The notes beneath the pieces are model-generated. The model was given only the letters and a program-made list of their open reading frames with translations. It searched no databases and was not told the DNA's origin. Shown here in pieces: positions 7,963 through 16,850 of a stretch of DNA of 64,000 nt. Each line of letters opens with the position of its first letter. Position 1 is the first letter of the stretch. The stretch is from Pseudactinotalea terrae. GTDB lineage: Bacteria; Actinomycetota; Actinomycetes; Actinomycetales; Beutenbergiaceae. The DNA lies in contig NZ_WNXZ01000005.1 in NCBI RefSeq assembly GCF_009733845.1, positions 186,001 to 250,000 of the forward strand. The letters run 5' to 3'. A program made the position numbers and the translations under genes.

Positions 7963-9002
7963 CCCGTGCGCGGCTCCTGCCCGCCGGTGCTCTCCCGCAC
8001 GATCAGCTCGAAGTCGGCGACCACGTGCCGAGCGGGTCCGGCGGCGGCGCCGCCGTCGATCCGCTCCACGAGCATCTCGATCGCTGTGCGGGCGATGCCG
8101 GCCTTGTCGGGGGCGATGCTCGAGAGCGAGGGCGTCGAGAGTCGGGATGCCTCGATGTCGTCGATTCCGATGACCGCGACGTCGTCGGGCACCTTGACAC
8201 CGCGTGTCGCGAGCGCTCGGATCGCGCCCAGCGCCACCCGGTCGTTGAAGGCGAAGATCGCGTCGAGATCGGGAGCCCGCTGCAGCAGCTCGCCGATCGC
8301 GCGAGCGACCACCTCGGGCGTGTGGTCGCCACCCGGGTGGGCCACCAGAGCAGCATCGACCGGCAAGCCGTGGTCTGTCAGGGCGCTCTCGTACCCGCTC
8401 ATCCGGCGTCCGGGTTCCACGGTTGGCCAGCTCCCGCTCCGCTTGCGGGGCCGCGCACCGATCGCCGCGATCCGCTGCCGGCCCAGCCCGATCAGATGCT
8501 CGACCGCGGCGTAGGCGGCGGCACGGCTGTCGATCGCGATGCCATCGGCCGAGCTGAGGCCGCGCTCACCGAGAAGCACCAGCGGTGTCGGGTCCGTGCG
8601 GGCGTGGAGGTACTCGTCCGAGATCGACCAGGGCTGCAGGATGATGCCGTCGAGCAGCCGGCTGCGGAAACCCTCCGCCACGAGCGCCTCCCGGTCCAGA
8701 TCGCCCTCGGTCGCGTCGACCAGCACGGTCAGGTCCCGCGCGACCGCCTCCTTCACGATCCGGTTCGCCATCTCCGCGAAGTACGGGTTGTCGAGGCTGG
8801 GCAGGGCCAGCGCGATGACACCGCTCCGGCCTCGGCGCAGGTTGCGCGCCGCGATGTTCGGCCGGTAGTCGAGCTCGACGAGCGCGCGCTCCACCCTCGA
8901 CTTCGTCTCGTCGGTGAGGTACTGGTAGCCGTGCAGCACGTTGGAGACGGTCTTGATCGAGACGCCGGCCAGCCTCGCGACGTCCTTGATGGTGGCACCC
9001 AC
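7914..9002 (-). CDS. LacI-family transcriptional regulator
   Basis: This 362-residue protein has the LacI helix-turn-helix at residues 4-25 (IKDVARLAGVSIKTVSNVL) and hinge (RPNIAARNLRRGRSG), followed by a periplasmic-binding-protein-like ligand domain (to about 340). GTG 9002 is preceded by AGGAGG five bases upstream. It is the last gene of the sulfatase/ABC operon, 28 bp after a sulfatase gene. It is the obvious candidate to bind the CpG-centred operator pair in the operon promoter (20153-20195), with a sulfated or desulfated sugar as inducer (inference). Its 3' end overlaps the convergent SGNH gene. Confidence 0.92.
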   Translation of the reverse strand: MGATIKDVARLAGVSIKTVSNVLHGYQYLTDETKSRVERALVELDYRPNIAARNLRRGRSGVIALALPSLDNPYFAEMANRIVKEAVARDLTVLVDATEGDLDREALVAEGFRSRLLDGIILQPWSISDEYLHARTDPTPLVLLGERGLSSADGIAIDSRAAAYAAVEHLIGLGRQRIAAIGARPRKRSGSWPTVEPGRRMSGYESALTDHGLPVDAALVAHPGGDHTPEVVARAIGELLQRAPDLDAIFAFNDRVALGAIRALATRGVKVPDDVAVIGIDDIEASRLSTPSLSSIAPDKAGIARTAIEMLVERIDGGAAAGPARHVVADFELIVRESTGGQEPRTGQPARYSASQRSARNR

Positions 9003-9030
9003 ACTCGCCTCCTAGCGTGCCGAGGACCGG

Positions 9031-10596
9031 TCAGCGACCAGCCGCGAGGATCGTCTCACGCGGGATCACACCGCACCGCCGCGCCCAGGCCTCGTAGCTG
9101 GCCACGAGCTCGGCCACCACATCCGGCTGCTCGGCGCAGAGGTCGTGCAGCTCGGTCCGGTCGGTCGCCATGTCGTACAGCTCCCACGGCTGGCCGTGCT
9201 TGCGCACCAGCTTCCATCGTCCGCGTCGCACCGCCGAGTTGCCCTCGTGCTCCCAGTACAGGTACCGCCCGTCGGGCGCGCCCCACCCGCGCCATGTCGG
9301 CAGCATGCTGATCCCCTCCAAGGGCTGCGGCCGCCGCCCCGGGTACTCCGAGGGGAAGGCGACGCCGGTCGCCTCCAGCACGGTGGCCAGCACGTCGGGG
9401 AGCTGGTGCGGGTCGTGCCGCACCGCCCCGGCCTCCAGCCCGCCAGCAGGCCAGTGCACGATGAACGGCGTCGCGATGCCACCCTCGTGCACCCAGTGCT
9501 TGTACTCACGAAACGGCGTGTTCGACAGGTTCGCCCACCCGGTGCCGTAGCTCGCGTACGTCTCCTCGCCGCCCGGCATCGACTCCGGCACGTTCCCTCG
9601 GAACACTCGTCGACCGTCGCGTGTGGACCCCGGCAGGAACTCCGGCAGCCGCGGCAGCTCGTCGGTGTAGGCCGGCTGGAACCCCTCGGCGCAGCCCCCG
9701 TTGTCGGACAGGAACATCAGCAACGTGTCCTCGAGCTGCCCGGTCGCCTCCAGCGCGTCGAGGATCCGCCCCACGCCCGCGTCCATCCGCCGCAGCTGCG
9801 CCGCGTAGACCTCCATGCGCTGCGTCTCCCACTCGTGGTCCGGGGTGTCGTCCCACGCAGCCACGTCTGGATCACGCTCGCTCAGCCCCCATGCGGGATC
9901 CAGCACGCCCGAGGACACCAGCAGCTCCGCCCGCTGCCGCCGGAGCTCGTCCCAGCCCCCGTCGAACAGACCCTTCATCGCCGCGATGTCCTCCTCAGGC
10001 GCGTGCAGCGGCCAGTGCGGTGCCGTGTACGCGGTGTAGAGGAAGAACGGCCGGTCCTCGTCGTGCGCCTCGATGTAGCGGACCGCCTGCTCGCTGATCG
10101 CGTCCGTGTAGTAGAAGTCCGGCGCCGAGGTCTCCTCCTGAACCGACGTCTCGCCGCGTGTCAGCGTCTTCGGGTAGAAGTAGCTGCCGCCGCCGGCGAT
10201 CGTGCCGAAGAACTGCTCGAACCCGCGCCGGGTCGGCCACGCGTCATGCGGCTCGTAGAACTGCCCGCACAGGTGCCACTTCCCGGACATGTAGGTCGCG
10301 TACCCCGCCGCCCCGAGCACCTCCGCCATGGTCAGGCACCGGTCGTTGAGCGTCCCGGGATACCCGTACGGCCGCTGGTCCTCCGTGAGGATCCCGATAC
10401 CGGTCTGGTGCGGGTGCAGCCCGGTCAGCAGCGAGGCCCGCGAGGGCGAGCACCGCGCCGTGTTGTAGAACTGCGACATCCGCACCCCGCCGGCCGCGAG
10501 CCGGTCGAGGTTCGGCGTCGGGATCTCGCTCCCGTAGGGGCCGATGTCGGAGTACCCCATGTCGTCGACGAGGATGAGGACGATGTTGGTCGCCAT
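9031..10596 (-). CDS. Arylsulfatase-type sulfatase (Cys-type, family S1)
   Basis: A 521-residue alkaline-phosphatase-fold sulfatase. The metal-binding aspartates lie in LVDDMGYSD (Asp11, Asp12). The formylglycine signature CSPSR is at 49-53, so Cys49 would be oxidised by a formylglycine-generating enzyme encoded elsewhere. Further conserved parts are GKWHLCG and MFLSDNGG. No signal peptide is seen, suggesting cytoplasmic desulfation of an imported glycan. AGGAG lies 8 bp before ATG 10596. This is the first of three sulfatases in the operon; they are not close copies, so each probably removes a different sulfate group. Confidence 0.9.
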   Translation of the reverse strand: MATNIVLILVDDMGYSDIGPYGSEIPTPNLDRLAAGGVRMSQFYNTARCSPSRASLLTGLHPHQTGIGILTEDQRPYGYPGTLNDRCLTMAEVLGAAGYATYMSGKWHLCGQFYEPHDAWPTRRGFEQFFGTIAGGGSYFYPKTLTRGETSVQEETSAPDFYYTDAISEQAVRYIEAHDEDRPFFLYTAYTAPHWPLHAPEEDIAAMKGLFDGGWDELRRQRAELLVSSGVLDPAWGLSERDPDVAAWDDTPDHEWETQRMEVYAAQLRRMDAGVGRILDALEATGQLEDTLLMFLSDNGGCAEGFQPAYTDELPRLPEFLPGSTRDGRRVFRGNVPESMPGGEETYASYGTGWANLSNTPFREYKHWVHEGGIATPFIVHWPAGGLEAGAVRHDPHQLPDVLATVLEATGVAFPSEYPGRRPQPLEGISMLPTWRGWGAPDGRYLYWEHEGNSAVRRGRWKLVRKHGQPWELYDMATDRTELHDLCAEQPDVVAELVASYEAWARRCGVIPRETILAAGR

Positions 10597-10607
10597 GATC
10601 TGCTCTC

Positions 10608-12089
10608 CTAGCTCTCGGTCAGGGTCCGGGCAACACCGGGCCAGACATCGGCCACCTCGTTCGCCAGCAGCCGCCGCAGCTCCCCCCGCTCGGCCGCCCG
10701 CCCCGGCGCAGCAGCGAGGTTGACCTGCTCACCCGGGTCGGACTCGTGGTCGTACAGCTCGTCGATGTCGCGCGACCGGTACACGTACCGCACCCGATCG
10801 GTCCGGACCGACAGGTTCATCCCGTCACGCTCGGCGGCCCACGTCCGCGGGTCCACGTACTCGCCGTTGGCCTCGGACTCCATGTCGTACAGCACGGTCT
10901 CCGCGGTCACGTGCGTCCTCGTCGCCGGCGGCTCGTCCGAGGCGATCATGCGCGCGAAGGAGACGCCGTCGTCGTCCTCGTCCCACGGCACGCCGGCCAG
11001 CTCCGCGAGGGTCCTCGCGATGTCGACGACGGAGACCAGGTTGGTCGTCCGCGTCCCCTCCTGCTGGGCAGGGTGCCGGATGATCAGCGGCACGCGCAGC
11101 GCCTCCTCGTAGTGGAGCTGATGGCCCTTCTCCATCAGTCGATGCGAGCCCATCATGTCGCCGTGGTCGGTGGTGAAGACGATGATCGTGCGCTCCAGCT
11201 CTTCACCCAGGTGCTGGAGGATCGCACCCACCTGCGTGTCCACGAGCGCGCACAGCCCGAGGTAATGGGCGAGCATGTCCCGCCATCCGGCTTCGTCGAG
11301 GTCGGCGTACTTCGCGGCGTACGACGACGCCGCCACCTCTCGCGGCTTGGTCGCCGGGCCCGTGGCGAAGCTGTCGGGCAGCCGCACCTCGGCGCGGTCG
11401 ATGAGCCGGTCGTAGGGCTGTGGCACCACCATCGGGAAGTGCGGCGCGTTGAAGGAGCAGACGGCGAACCACGGCCGATCCCCAGGCCGCTCGTCCAGGG
11501 CGCGCAGGAACTCGCGGGTCTGCCAGCTCTCCAGGAAGTGCTCCTCCTCGATCTCCGCGGTGGCCCGGTGCGGCGCTGAGCGGAGCGCCGCCACGTCCGT
11601 GGGCGTGAGGTTCTCGATGTGGCCCTCGACCAGCTCGTACCCCTGCCGGGCGGCGTACTCGCGGTACGCCTCGATGTATCGGCCGCGGTCTCGCCCGTTC
11701 AGCACGGCCGGGATCGCCGCTGTCGCCGCGAACCCGAGCTGGGCCGGGGTGGTGCCTGGCACGTGCCACTTGCCGCAGTACAGCGTGTGGTAACCGGCAT
11801 CCCGGAACGCCACCCCCAGCCCGGACTCGCCGAGCCGGGAGTCGATCGGACGCCAGTTGCCGAGCACGTGGTGGTGCCGCGGCATTCGTCCCGTCCACAG
11901 GCTGGTGCGGGAGGGGCAGCACAGCGGGAAGGGCGTGTAGCACCGCTCGAACACCGTGGACCGCTCCGCGAGCTCGTCCAGCACCGGGGATCGCGCGGCC
12001 GGGTTGCCGGCGAACCCCACGCTGTCCCAGCGTTGCTCGTCGCTCATCAGCACCAGGACGTTGAGGCTGTCGTCCGGCGCCCCCGTCAT
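10608..12089 (-). CDS. Sulfatase (Cys-type, family S1)
   Basis: Encodes 493 residues with the type I sulfatase core. The N-terminal metal site is in LVLMSDEQRWD. The formylglycine motif is C57-C58-P59-S60-R61 (CCPSR, unusual in having Cys at the variable position). GKWHVPG and FTTDHGDMMG complete the active site. The start ATG 12089 overlaps the stop of the upstream binding-protein gene (ATGA), so translation is coupled; longer starts would run into that gene. No signal peptide is present. Its motifs resemble choline- and glucosamine-type sulfatases, but the exact substrate cannot be read from sequence. Confidence 0.9.
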   Translation of the reverse strand: MTGAPDDSLNVLVLMSDEQRWDSVGFAGNPAARSPVLDELAERSTVFERCYTPFPLCCPSRTSLWTGRMPRHHHVLGNWRPIDSRLGESGLGVAFRDAGYHTLYCGKWHVPGTTPAQLGFAATAAIPAVLNGRDRGRYIEAYREYAARQGYELVEGHIENLTPTDVAALRSAPHRATAEIEEEHFLESWQTREFLRALDERPGDRPWFAVCSFNAPHFPMVVPQPYDRLIDRAEVRLPDSFATGPATKPREVAASSYAAKYADLDEAGWRDMLAHYLGLCALVDTQVGAILQHLGEELERTIIVFTTDHGDMMGSHRLMEKGHQLHYEEALRVPLIIRHPAQQEGTRTTNLVSVVDIARTLAELAGVPWDEDDDGVSFARMIASDEPPATRTHVTAETVLYDMESEANGEYVDPRTWAAERDGMNLSVRTDRVRYVYRSRDIDELYDHESDPGEQVNLAAAPGRAAERGELRRLLANEVADVWPGVARTLTES

Positions 12090-13573
12090 CCGTACATGTC
12101 TGGCGTGAAGTCCTGCCGGGGCTGCCAGTCCGGGAAGGCCCACGAGTCCATGTCGACCTGGGCGCCGTTCGCGGTGGCCGCGGCGATCGCCTCCTCGCGT
12201 GCTGCCATGCTGCGGTCGCTCAGCGCCTGCAGAGCAGTGCGCACGTCGCCGAGCTCACCGGCGAACAGCCCCTGGATGGTCATCCCGAGGTCGGGCTCGA
12301 TCGCCGGCATCTCGGTGTTGACCAGGTCGATGTCGGGGTTCTGCGCGACCGCCAGCGGCGCCAGGTAGACCTGCTCCTGGTACCAGCCGATCAGCTTGGC
12401 GTACGCGGGGTGCACGTCGGCCTGCGCCACGACGGCGAGGTCCAGCGGGGGCTGGTCCATGTTCTCGGCCAGGCCCTGGTAGTACGCCGGCGAGGTGAAC
12501 CGACTGAGCAGCTCGCCGACGTCGGCCTGCCGCTGCGACGGTCCGGACAGGAAGAATGCGCCACCCTGCGGCCCGCGGTAGGCGACCACGTCCATGCCGG
12601 CCTCGGGCACGAGCATCGGGCCGACGTCCATCTGCTCGGCGAAGTCAGCGAGATCCTGCATCACCACACCGGCGCACCATGGTCCATCGAAGTAGTAACC
12701 CGCCTGGCCGGCCGCCCATCGGGCTCGCGCGTCGCGGTCGTTGTAGGGCTCGGTCCCCGGGACCAGCAGCCCGTCGTCGCGCAGCGACAGCCAGAACTCG
12801 ATCGCGTTGACGTACGCATCGTCGTGGAACGCGAACTCCCCGGTCTTGAAGAGCACCCCGCCGCTGCCCTCGAACCCACCGGCCTGCGCCAGGAAGTTGA
12901 TCTGCTCGGCCAGGCGCGGCGGCTGACCGAGCGCGAGCATCCACCCGAACACGTCGTCCCCACCCGCGTCCGAGACCGCCCTGGCGGCTGCTCGGAACTC
13001 GTCGTAGGTCGCCGGCGGAGCATCCGGATCGAGGCCTGCCTGCTCGGCGAGCGCTCGGTTGTACCAGGTCGCCGCCCAGTACTGGCGGAAGTTGAAGATC
13101 GGGAACGTGTACAGCTCGCCGCCGAACCTGTGGACGCCGTCGGCGAGCGCTTCGGGTGGCAGCGCGGCGAGCGCCTCGTCGTTCAGCGTGATCGGCTGGA
13201 ACCAGTTCTCGGCGATCAGCGCAGGCACCGGGAGCTGGAGTCCGACGTTCGTCAGGACGTCCGGGAGCTGATCGCTCTGCTTGGCCAGGCGGAGCGCCTC
13301 ACCCATCTCGCCGGTCTGCTGCGGCGTGAACTCGACGGCGATGCCGGTATCCGCCTCGAACGCCGCGAACATCTCCCCGTGCAGGTCCCGCAGCGGGTTG
13401 AAGTGATCCCACCAGGTGATCGGCCCGGTGCTCGCGCCCCCATCGTCGGCGCTGTCTGGCCCACCGCCACCCGAGGGTGCGGTGTCGCAGGCGGCGAGCG
13501 CACCGCCGACCGCGCCGGCGCCGGTCAGGAGGAGGAAACGGCGCCTCGTGACGCTCGTCGGTTGCTGGCTCAT
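12086..13573 (-). CDS. ABC transporter solute-binding lipoprotein (first of two paralogues)
   Basis: A 495-residue extracellular family 1 sugar-binding protein. The N-terminus carries a Tat motif (TRRRFLLL) plus a lipobox (LAAC), then a Gly/Ser/Asp linker, so it is exported folded and lipid-anchored. The body begins with ITWWDHFNPL and ends with FPDWQPRQDFTPDMYG. The adjacent upstream gene encodes a clear paralogue with the same start and end motifs. The gene overlaps that paralogue (ATGA at 13570-13573) and the following sulfatase. It probably delivers a glycan to the permeases at 18280-20117. Confidence 0.9.
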   Translation of the reverse strand: MSQQPTSVTRRRFLLLTGAGAVGGALAACDTAPSGGGGPDSADDGGASTGPITWWDHFNPLRDLHGEMFAAFEADTGIAVEFTPQQTGEMGEALRLAKQSDQLPDVLTNVGLQLPVPALIAENWFQPITLNDEALAALPPEALADGVHRFGGELYTFPIFNFRQYWAATWYNRALAEQAGLDPDAPPATYDEFRAAARAVSDAGGDDVFGWMLALGQPPRLAEQINFLAQAGGFEGSGGVLFKTGEFAFHDDAYVNAIEFWLSLRDDGLLVPGTEPYNDRDARARWAAGQAGYYFDGPWCAGVVMQDLADFAEQMDVGPMLVPEAGMDVVAYRGPQGGAFFLSGPSQRQADVGELLSRFTSPAYYQGLAENMDQPPLDLAVVAQADVHPAYAKLIGWYQEQVYLAPLAVAQNPDIDLVNTEMPAIEPDLGMTIQGLFAGELGDVRTALQALSDRSMAAREEAIAAATANGAQVDMDSWAFPDWQPRQDFTPDMYG

Positions 13574-15024
13574 GAGTACATCTCCGGTGTGTAGTCCTGC
13601 CTGGGCTCCCAGTCGGGAAACGCCCAGTCGTCCATCGAGACCTCGACGCCTTCGGCCTGCACGGCCGCGACGTTCTCCTCGCGCTGCGCCATCACCTTGT
13701 CGGACAGCTCCTTCAGCGCGCCCTGCCAGTCCGGCACGTCACCACTGAAGGCACCCTGCACGATCATCCCGAGGTCGGGCTCGATCGCCGTGGCCATGGC
13801 GTTGACGGCGGAGATCCTCGGGTTCTTCGCCGACGGGCTCGGCGCCAGGTACACCTGGTCCTGGAACCAGCCGACCATCTCGGCCCACGCCGGGTGCACG
13901 TCGGCCTTCTCGATCACCGACACGTCGAGCGGCGGCTGCGCCATGCCGTTGGCGATGTCGATGTAGTACGGCTCCTCGGTCTGGTAGCCGATCAGCTGGC
14001 TGGCCGCCTCCACGTTCTGCGACGCGCCGGAGATCCAGTACATGCCGCCCTGCGGGGCGCGATAGGCGGCGAGCTCGGTTCCGGCGTCGGGCTTCACCAT
14101 CTGCGCCACACCGAGCTTGGGGAGGAACTCCTCCGCGTTCGAGGTACCGAGGCTGCCGGGGCACCACGGACCGTCCATGTACAGACCCGCGCCGCCCGCC
14201 GCCCACCTGACCCGCGCCTCGGCGTCGGCGAGCTGTCCCGAGGCCGGGTACAGCAGGCCGTCCTGCTGCAGCGACAGCAGGAACTCGATGACGGTGAGGT
14301 AGGCCTCGTGGTGGAACTGCACCTCGCCGGTCTGGTACATGTCCCCGCCGAAGCCTGGGAAGCCCGCGGCCTGGGCCAGGAAGTTGACGTGCTCTGCCAC
14401 ACGTGGGCGCTGCCCGAGGTTGAAGATCACCCCGGAGGTCTCCTCCGGCGTGCTGTCCTGCACCGCCCTGGCCACGGCGCGGTACTCGTCGTAGGTCGTC
14501 GGAGGCTCGACGCCGGCGGCCTCGAGCATCTCGGTGTTGTACCAGGTGATCGCCCAGTACTGGCGGTCGGCGAAGACCGGGAAGCTGTACACCTTGCCGT
14601 CGAACGTGTGGATGCCCTCGATCAGGGAGGTCTCCGGCAACCGGCTCAGCGCCTCCTCCGGGAACGCCCCGGCCTGGAACCAGCCCTCGTCGATCAGCGC
14701 CGGCACCGGGAGCCGTAGCCCGACGTTGGTCAGCACGTCAGGGAGCTGGTCGCTCTGGTTGGCGATCTGCAGCGCCTCGCCCATCTCGTTGGTCTGGTGG
14801 TAGCTGTACTCGACGGGTGTGCCGGACTCCTCGGTGAACCTGGCGAAGATCCGCTCGTTCGCTGCTTGCAGGTTGGGGGTGTGGTCCCACCAGGTCAGCG
14901 GCCCACCGGCGCCACCACCGCCTCCGCCTCCACCACCGGACGATGCCGTGTCGCAGCCCCCGAGCAGTGCGGCTGCGCCGAGGGCACCAGCGCCCTGCAG
15001 CAGACCTCTACGGGTCATCCTCAT
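13570..15024 (-). CDS. ABC transporter solute-binding lipoprotein (second paralogue)
   Basis: Encodes 484 residues. ATG 15024 is chosen because GGAGG lies 7 bp upstream and it gives a Tat/lipoprotein leader (MTRRGLLQGAGALGAAALLGGC). A run of nine glycines follows, then LTWWDHTPNLQ. It is alignable from end to end with the neighbouring binding protein (shared SDQLPDVLTNVGL and FPDWEPRQDYTPEMY). Two different binding proteins for one permease pair would widen substrate range or separate oligosaccharides of different size or sulfation (inference). The start overlaps the GH2 stop codon (ATGA). Confidence 0.9.
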   Translation of the reverse strand: MRMTRRGLLQGAGALGAAALLGGCDTASSGGGGGGGGGAGGPLTWWDHTPNLQAANERIFARFTEESGTPVEYSYHQTNEMGEALQIANQSDQLPDVLTNVGLRLPVPALIDEGWFQAGAFPEEALSRLPETSLIEGIHTFDGKVYSFPVFADRQYWAITWYNTEMLEAAGVEPPTTYDEYRAVARAVQDSTPEETSGVIFNLGQRPRVAEHVNFLAQAAGFPGFGGDMYQTGEVQFHHEAYLTVIEFLLSLQQDGLLYPASGQLADAEARVRWAAGGAGLYMDGPWCPGSLGTSNAEEFLPKLGVAQMVKPDAGTELAAYRAPQGGMYWISGASQNVEAASQLIGYQTEEPYYIDIANGMAQPPLDVSVIEKADVHPAWAEMVGWFQDQVYLAPSPSAKNPRISAVNAMATAIEPDLGMIVQGAFSGDVPDWQGALKELSDKVMAQREENVAAVQAEGVEVSMDDWAFPDWEPRQDYTPEMYS

Positions 15025-16850
15025 GGTCGCGCCTCCTTCATGGTCTCCTTGGTCGCCCGGCGGTAGGCGTCGACCTCCTCGGCCGGTATGGCCCTCGCCG
15101 CTCGGGTGACGATTCGGCGGATCTCCTCGACGGGAAGCTTCGGCTCCCGTTCGGCGGTGAGCAGGCCGTTGCGCTCCTGCTGGGTGTCGGTGAGCTGCGT
15201 GTAGCAGAAGCCGCCCAGCCACGGGGAGTCGAGCAGCGCCGTCACCAGCTCCTCGAACCGGTCGCGCAGCTCGGCCGCGCCGCCCACCGTGCTGTAGCCC
15301 GCCCACGACCCGTCGAGCTCATGCACATACGCCAGCCCGCCGAACTCGGTGACCATCACCGGCCGGCCGGCACGCTCCTCGCGCTGCAGCATGACCTTGC
15401 GTCGCCCCGGCCCGGGGCCGTGCAGCGTCCGGTCGAGATCCTCGTCGGTGTGGTACCGGCGCCGGATGCTCTCCCCGCTCGGCGTGTAGTCGTGGATCGC
15501 CCAGATGTCGCTGACCGTGTGCTCCCAGCCGTCGTTGGAGATCACCGGCCGGGTCGGGTCGAGCGCCTTGGTGAGGTGGTACATCGCCGTCGCGAAGCTC
15601 TGCTGCTGGGTGGAGGTGGCGATGTTCGGCACGCCCCAGCTCTCGTTGAGCGGCACCCACGCCACCACACAGGGATGGCTCGAGTCCCGTAGCACCGCCT
15701 CGGACCACTCGGTCGCGGTGCGCGTGACCGCCGTCGGCGAGTACGCGAACGCAGCCGGGAACTCGCCCCAGGTGAGGAGCCCGAGCCGGTCGCACCAGTA
15801 CAGGAACCGCGGGTCCTCGATCTTCTGATGCACCCGGGCTCCGTTGAACCCCAGCTCCTTGATCAGCTCGACCTCGCGGCGCAGCGCGTCCGGTCCGGGA
15901 GCGGCGAGGTGCGACGTGGGCCAGTAGCCCTGCTCGAGCACCATCCGCAGGTAGTAAGGCTTGCCGTTGAGCAGGAACAGGCCGTCGCGCCAGCCCACGC
16001 TGCGCACCCCGAGGTAGCTCTGCACCCGGTCCAGCTCGCCGGCCGGCGCTGCGAGCACGATCTCGGCATCGATGAGCGTGGGCGTCTCGGGCGACCACAG
16101 GATCGGCTGCCCGGTGCGCAGCTCGTCGAGGCTGATCGTCAGCCGCACGGTGTGCTCGCTGGCCCGGACGTTGTGCTCCGTCAGCAGCACCCCTTCGAGG
16201 CTGAGCCGCGCGTGTACCGTGAGGGCGGTGGTGACCGGGCGCGACAGCGTGAGATCGAGGTGCACCAGCCCGGCGTCGACGTCGGTGGTCCAACGCAGCT
16301 CGCGCACGTGTGTGGCCGCGACCCGCTCGAGCCACACCGGCTGCCAGATACCGGTCGTACGGTCGTAGAAGATGCCGCGCGGCCCCTCGGCGGTGACCTG
16401 CTTGCCGCGGGGCTGGTGCTGGTCGGTCGGCTGGTCCTCGGCCCTCACCACGATGGTCTGCTCGACGCGGTCCTTCGCCACGGCCGAGGTGACGTCGAGA
16501 CTGAACGGCGTGTGGCCGCCGTCGTGACCCCCGACGTGCTGCCCGTTCACCCACACATCGGCGCGGTAGTCGACGGCGCCGAAGTGCAGCAGCACCCGCC
16601 CCTCGCCCTCCGGGAGGGACACCTCTCGCGCGTACCAGGCGACCGGGTGGTAGGAGGTGTCGCCGACGCCGGAGAGGCTGGACTCGGGCGGGTAGGGCAC
16701 CTGGATCTCGCCGTCGAGGTTGCCGGTCTCGAACCACCGCTCGTCGGCGCCGCGATCCTCGTCGTCGAACGCGAACCGCCACGTGCCGCAGAGGTCCTGC
16801 CACTCCTCCCGGCGCAGCTGGGGCCGGGGGTGGATGGTCGGTTCACTCAC
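15021..16850 (-). CDS. Glycoside hydrolase family 2 (beta-glucuronidase/beta-galactosidase type)
   Basis: A 609-residue GH2 enzyme with the sugar-binding jelly roll (about 1-180), an immunoglobulin-like domain (about 181-280) and a TIM barrel (about 281-600). The acid/base Glu is E393 in LNESWGVPN and the nucleophile E492 in VMVTEFGGLAY. GTG 16850 overlaps the upstream sulfatase stop (GTGA), which decides the start. There is no signal peptide, so it should cleave imported oligosaccharide in the cytoplasm after desulfation. GH2 covers beta-galactosidase, beta-glucuronidase and beta-mannosidase, and the sequence alone does not decide between them. Confidence 0.92.
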   Translation of the reverse strand: MSEPTIHPRPQLRREEWQDLCGTWRFAFDDEDRGADERWFETGNLDGEIQVPYPPESSLSGVGDTSYHPVAWYAREVSLPEGEGRVLLHFGAVDYRADVWVNGQHVGGHDGGHTPFSLDVTSAVAKDRVEQTIVVRAEDQPTDQHQPRGKQVTAEGPRGIFYDRTTGIWQPVWLERVAATHVRELRWTTDVDAGLVHLDLTLSRPVTTALTVHARLSLEGVLLTEHNVRASEHTVRLTISLDELRTGQPILWSPETPTLIDAEIVLAAPAGELDRVQSYLGVRSVGWRDGLFLLNGKPYYLRMVLEQGYWPTSHLAAPGPDALRREVELIKELGFNGARVHQKIEDPRFLYWCDRLGLLTWGEFPAAFAYSPTAVTRTATEWSEAVLRDSSHPCVVAWVPLNESWGVPNIATSTQQQSFATAMYHLTKALDPTRPVISNDGWEHTVSDIWAIHDYTPSGESIRRRYHTDEDLDRTLHGPGPGRRKVMLQREERAGRPVMVTEFGGLAYVHELDGSWAGYSTVGGAAELRDRFEELVTALLDSPWLGGFCYTQLTDTQQERNGLLTAEREPKLPVEEIRRIVTRAARAIPAEEVDAYRRATKETMKEARP

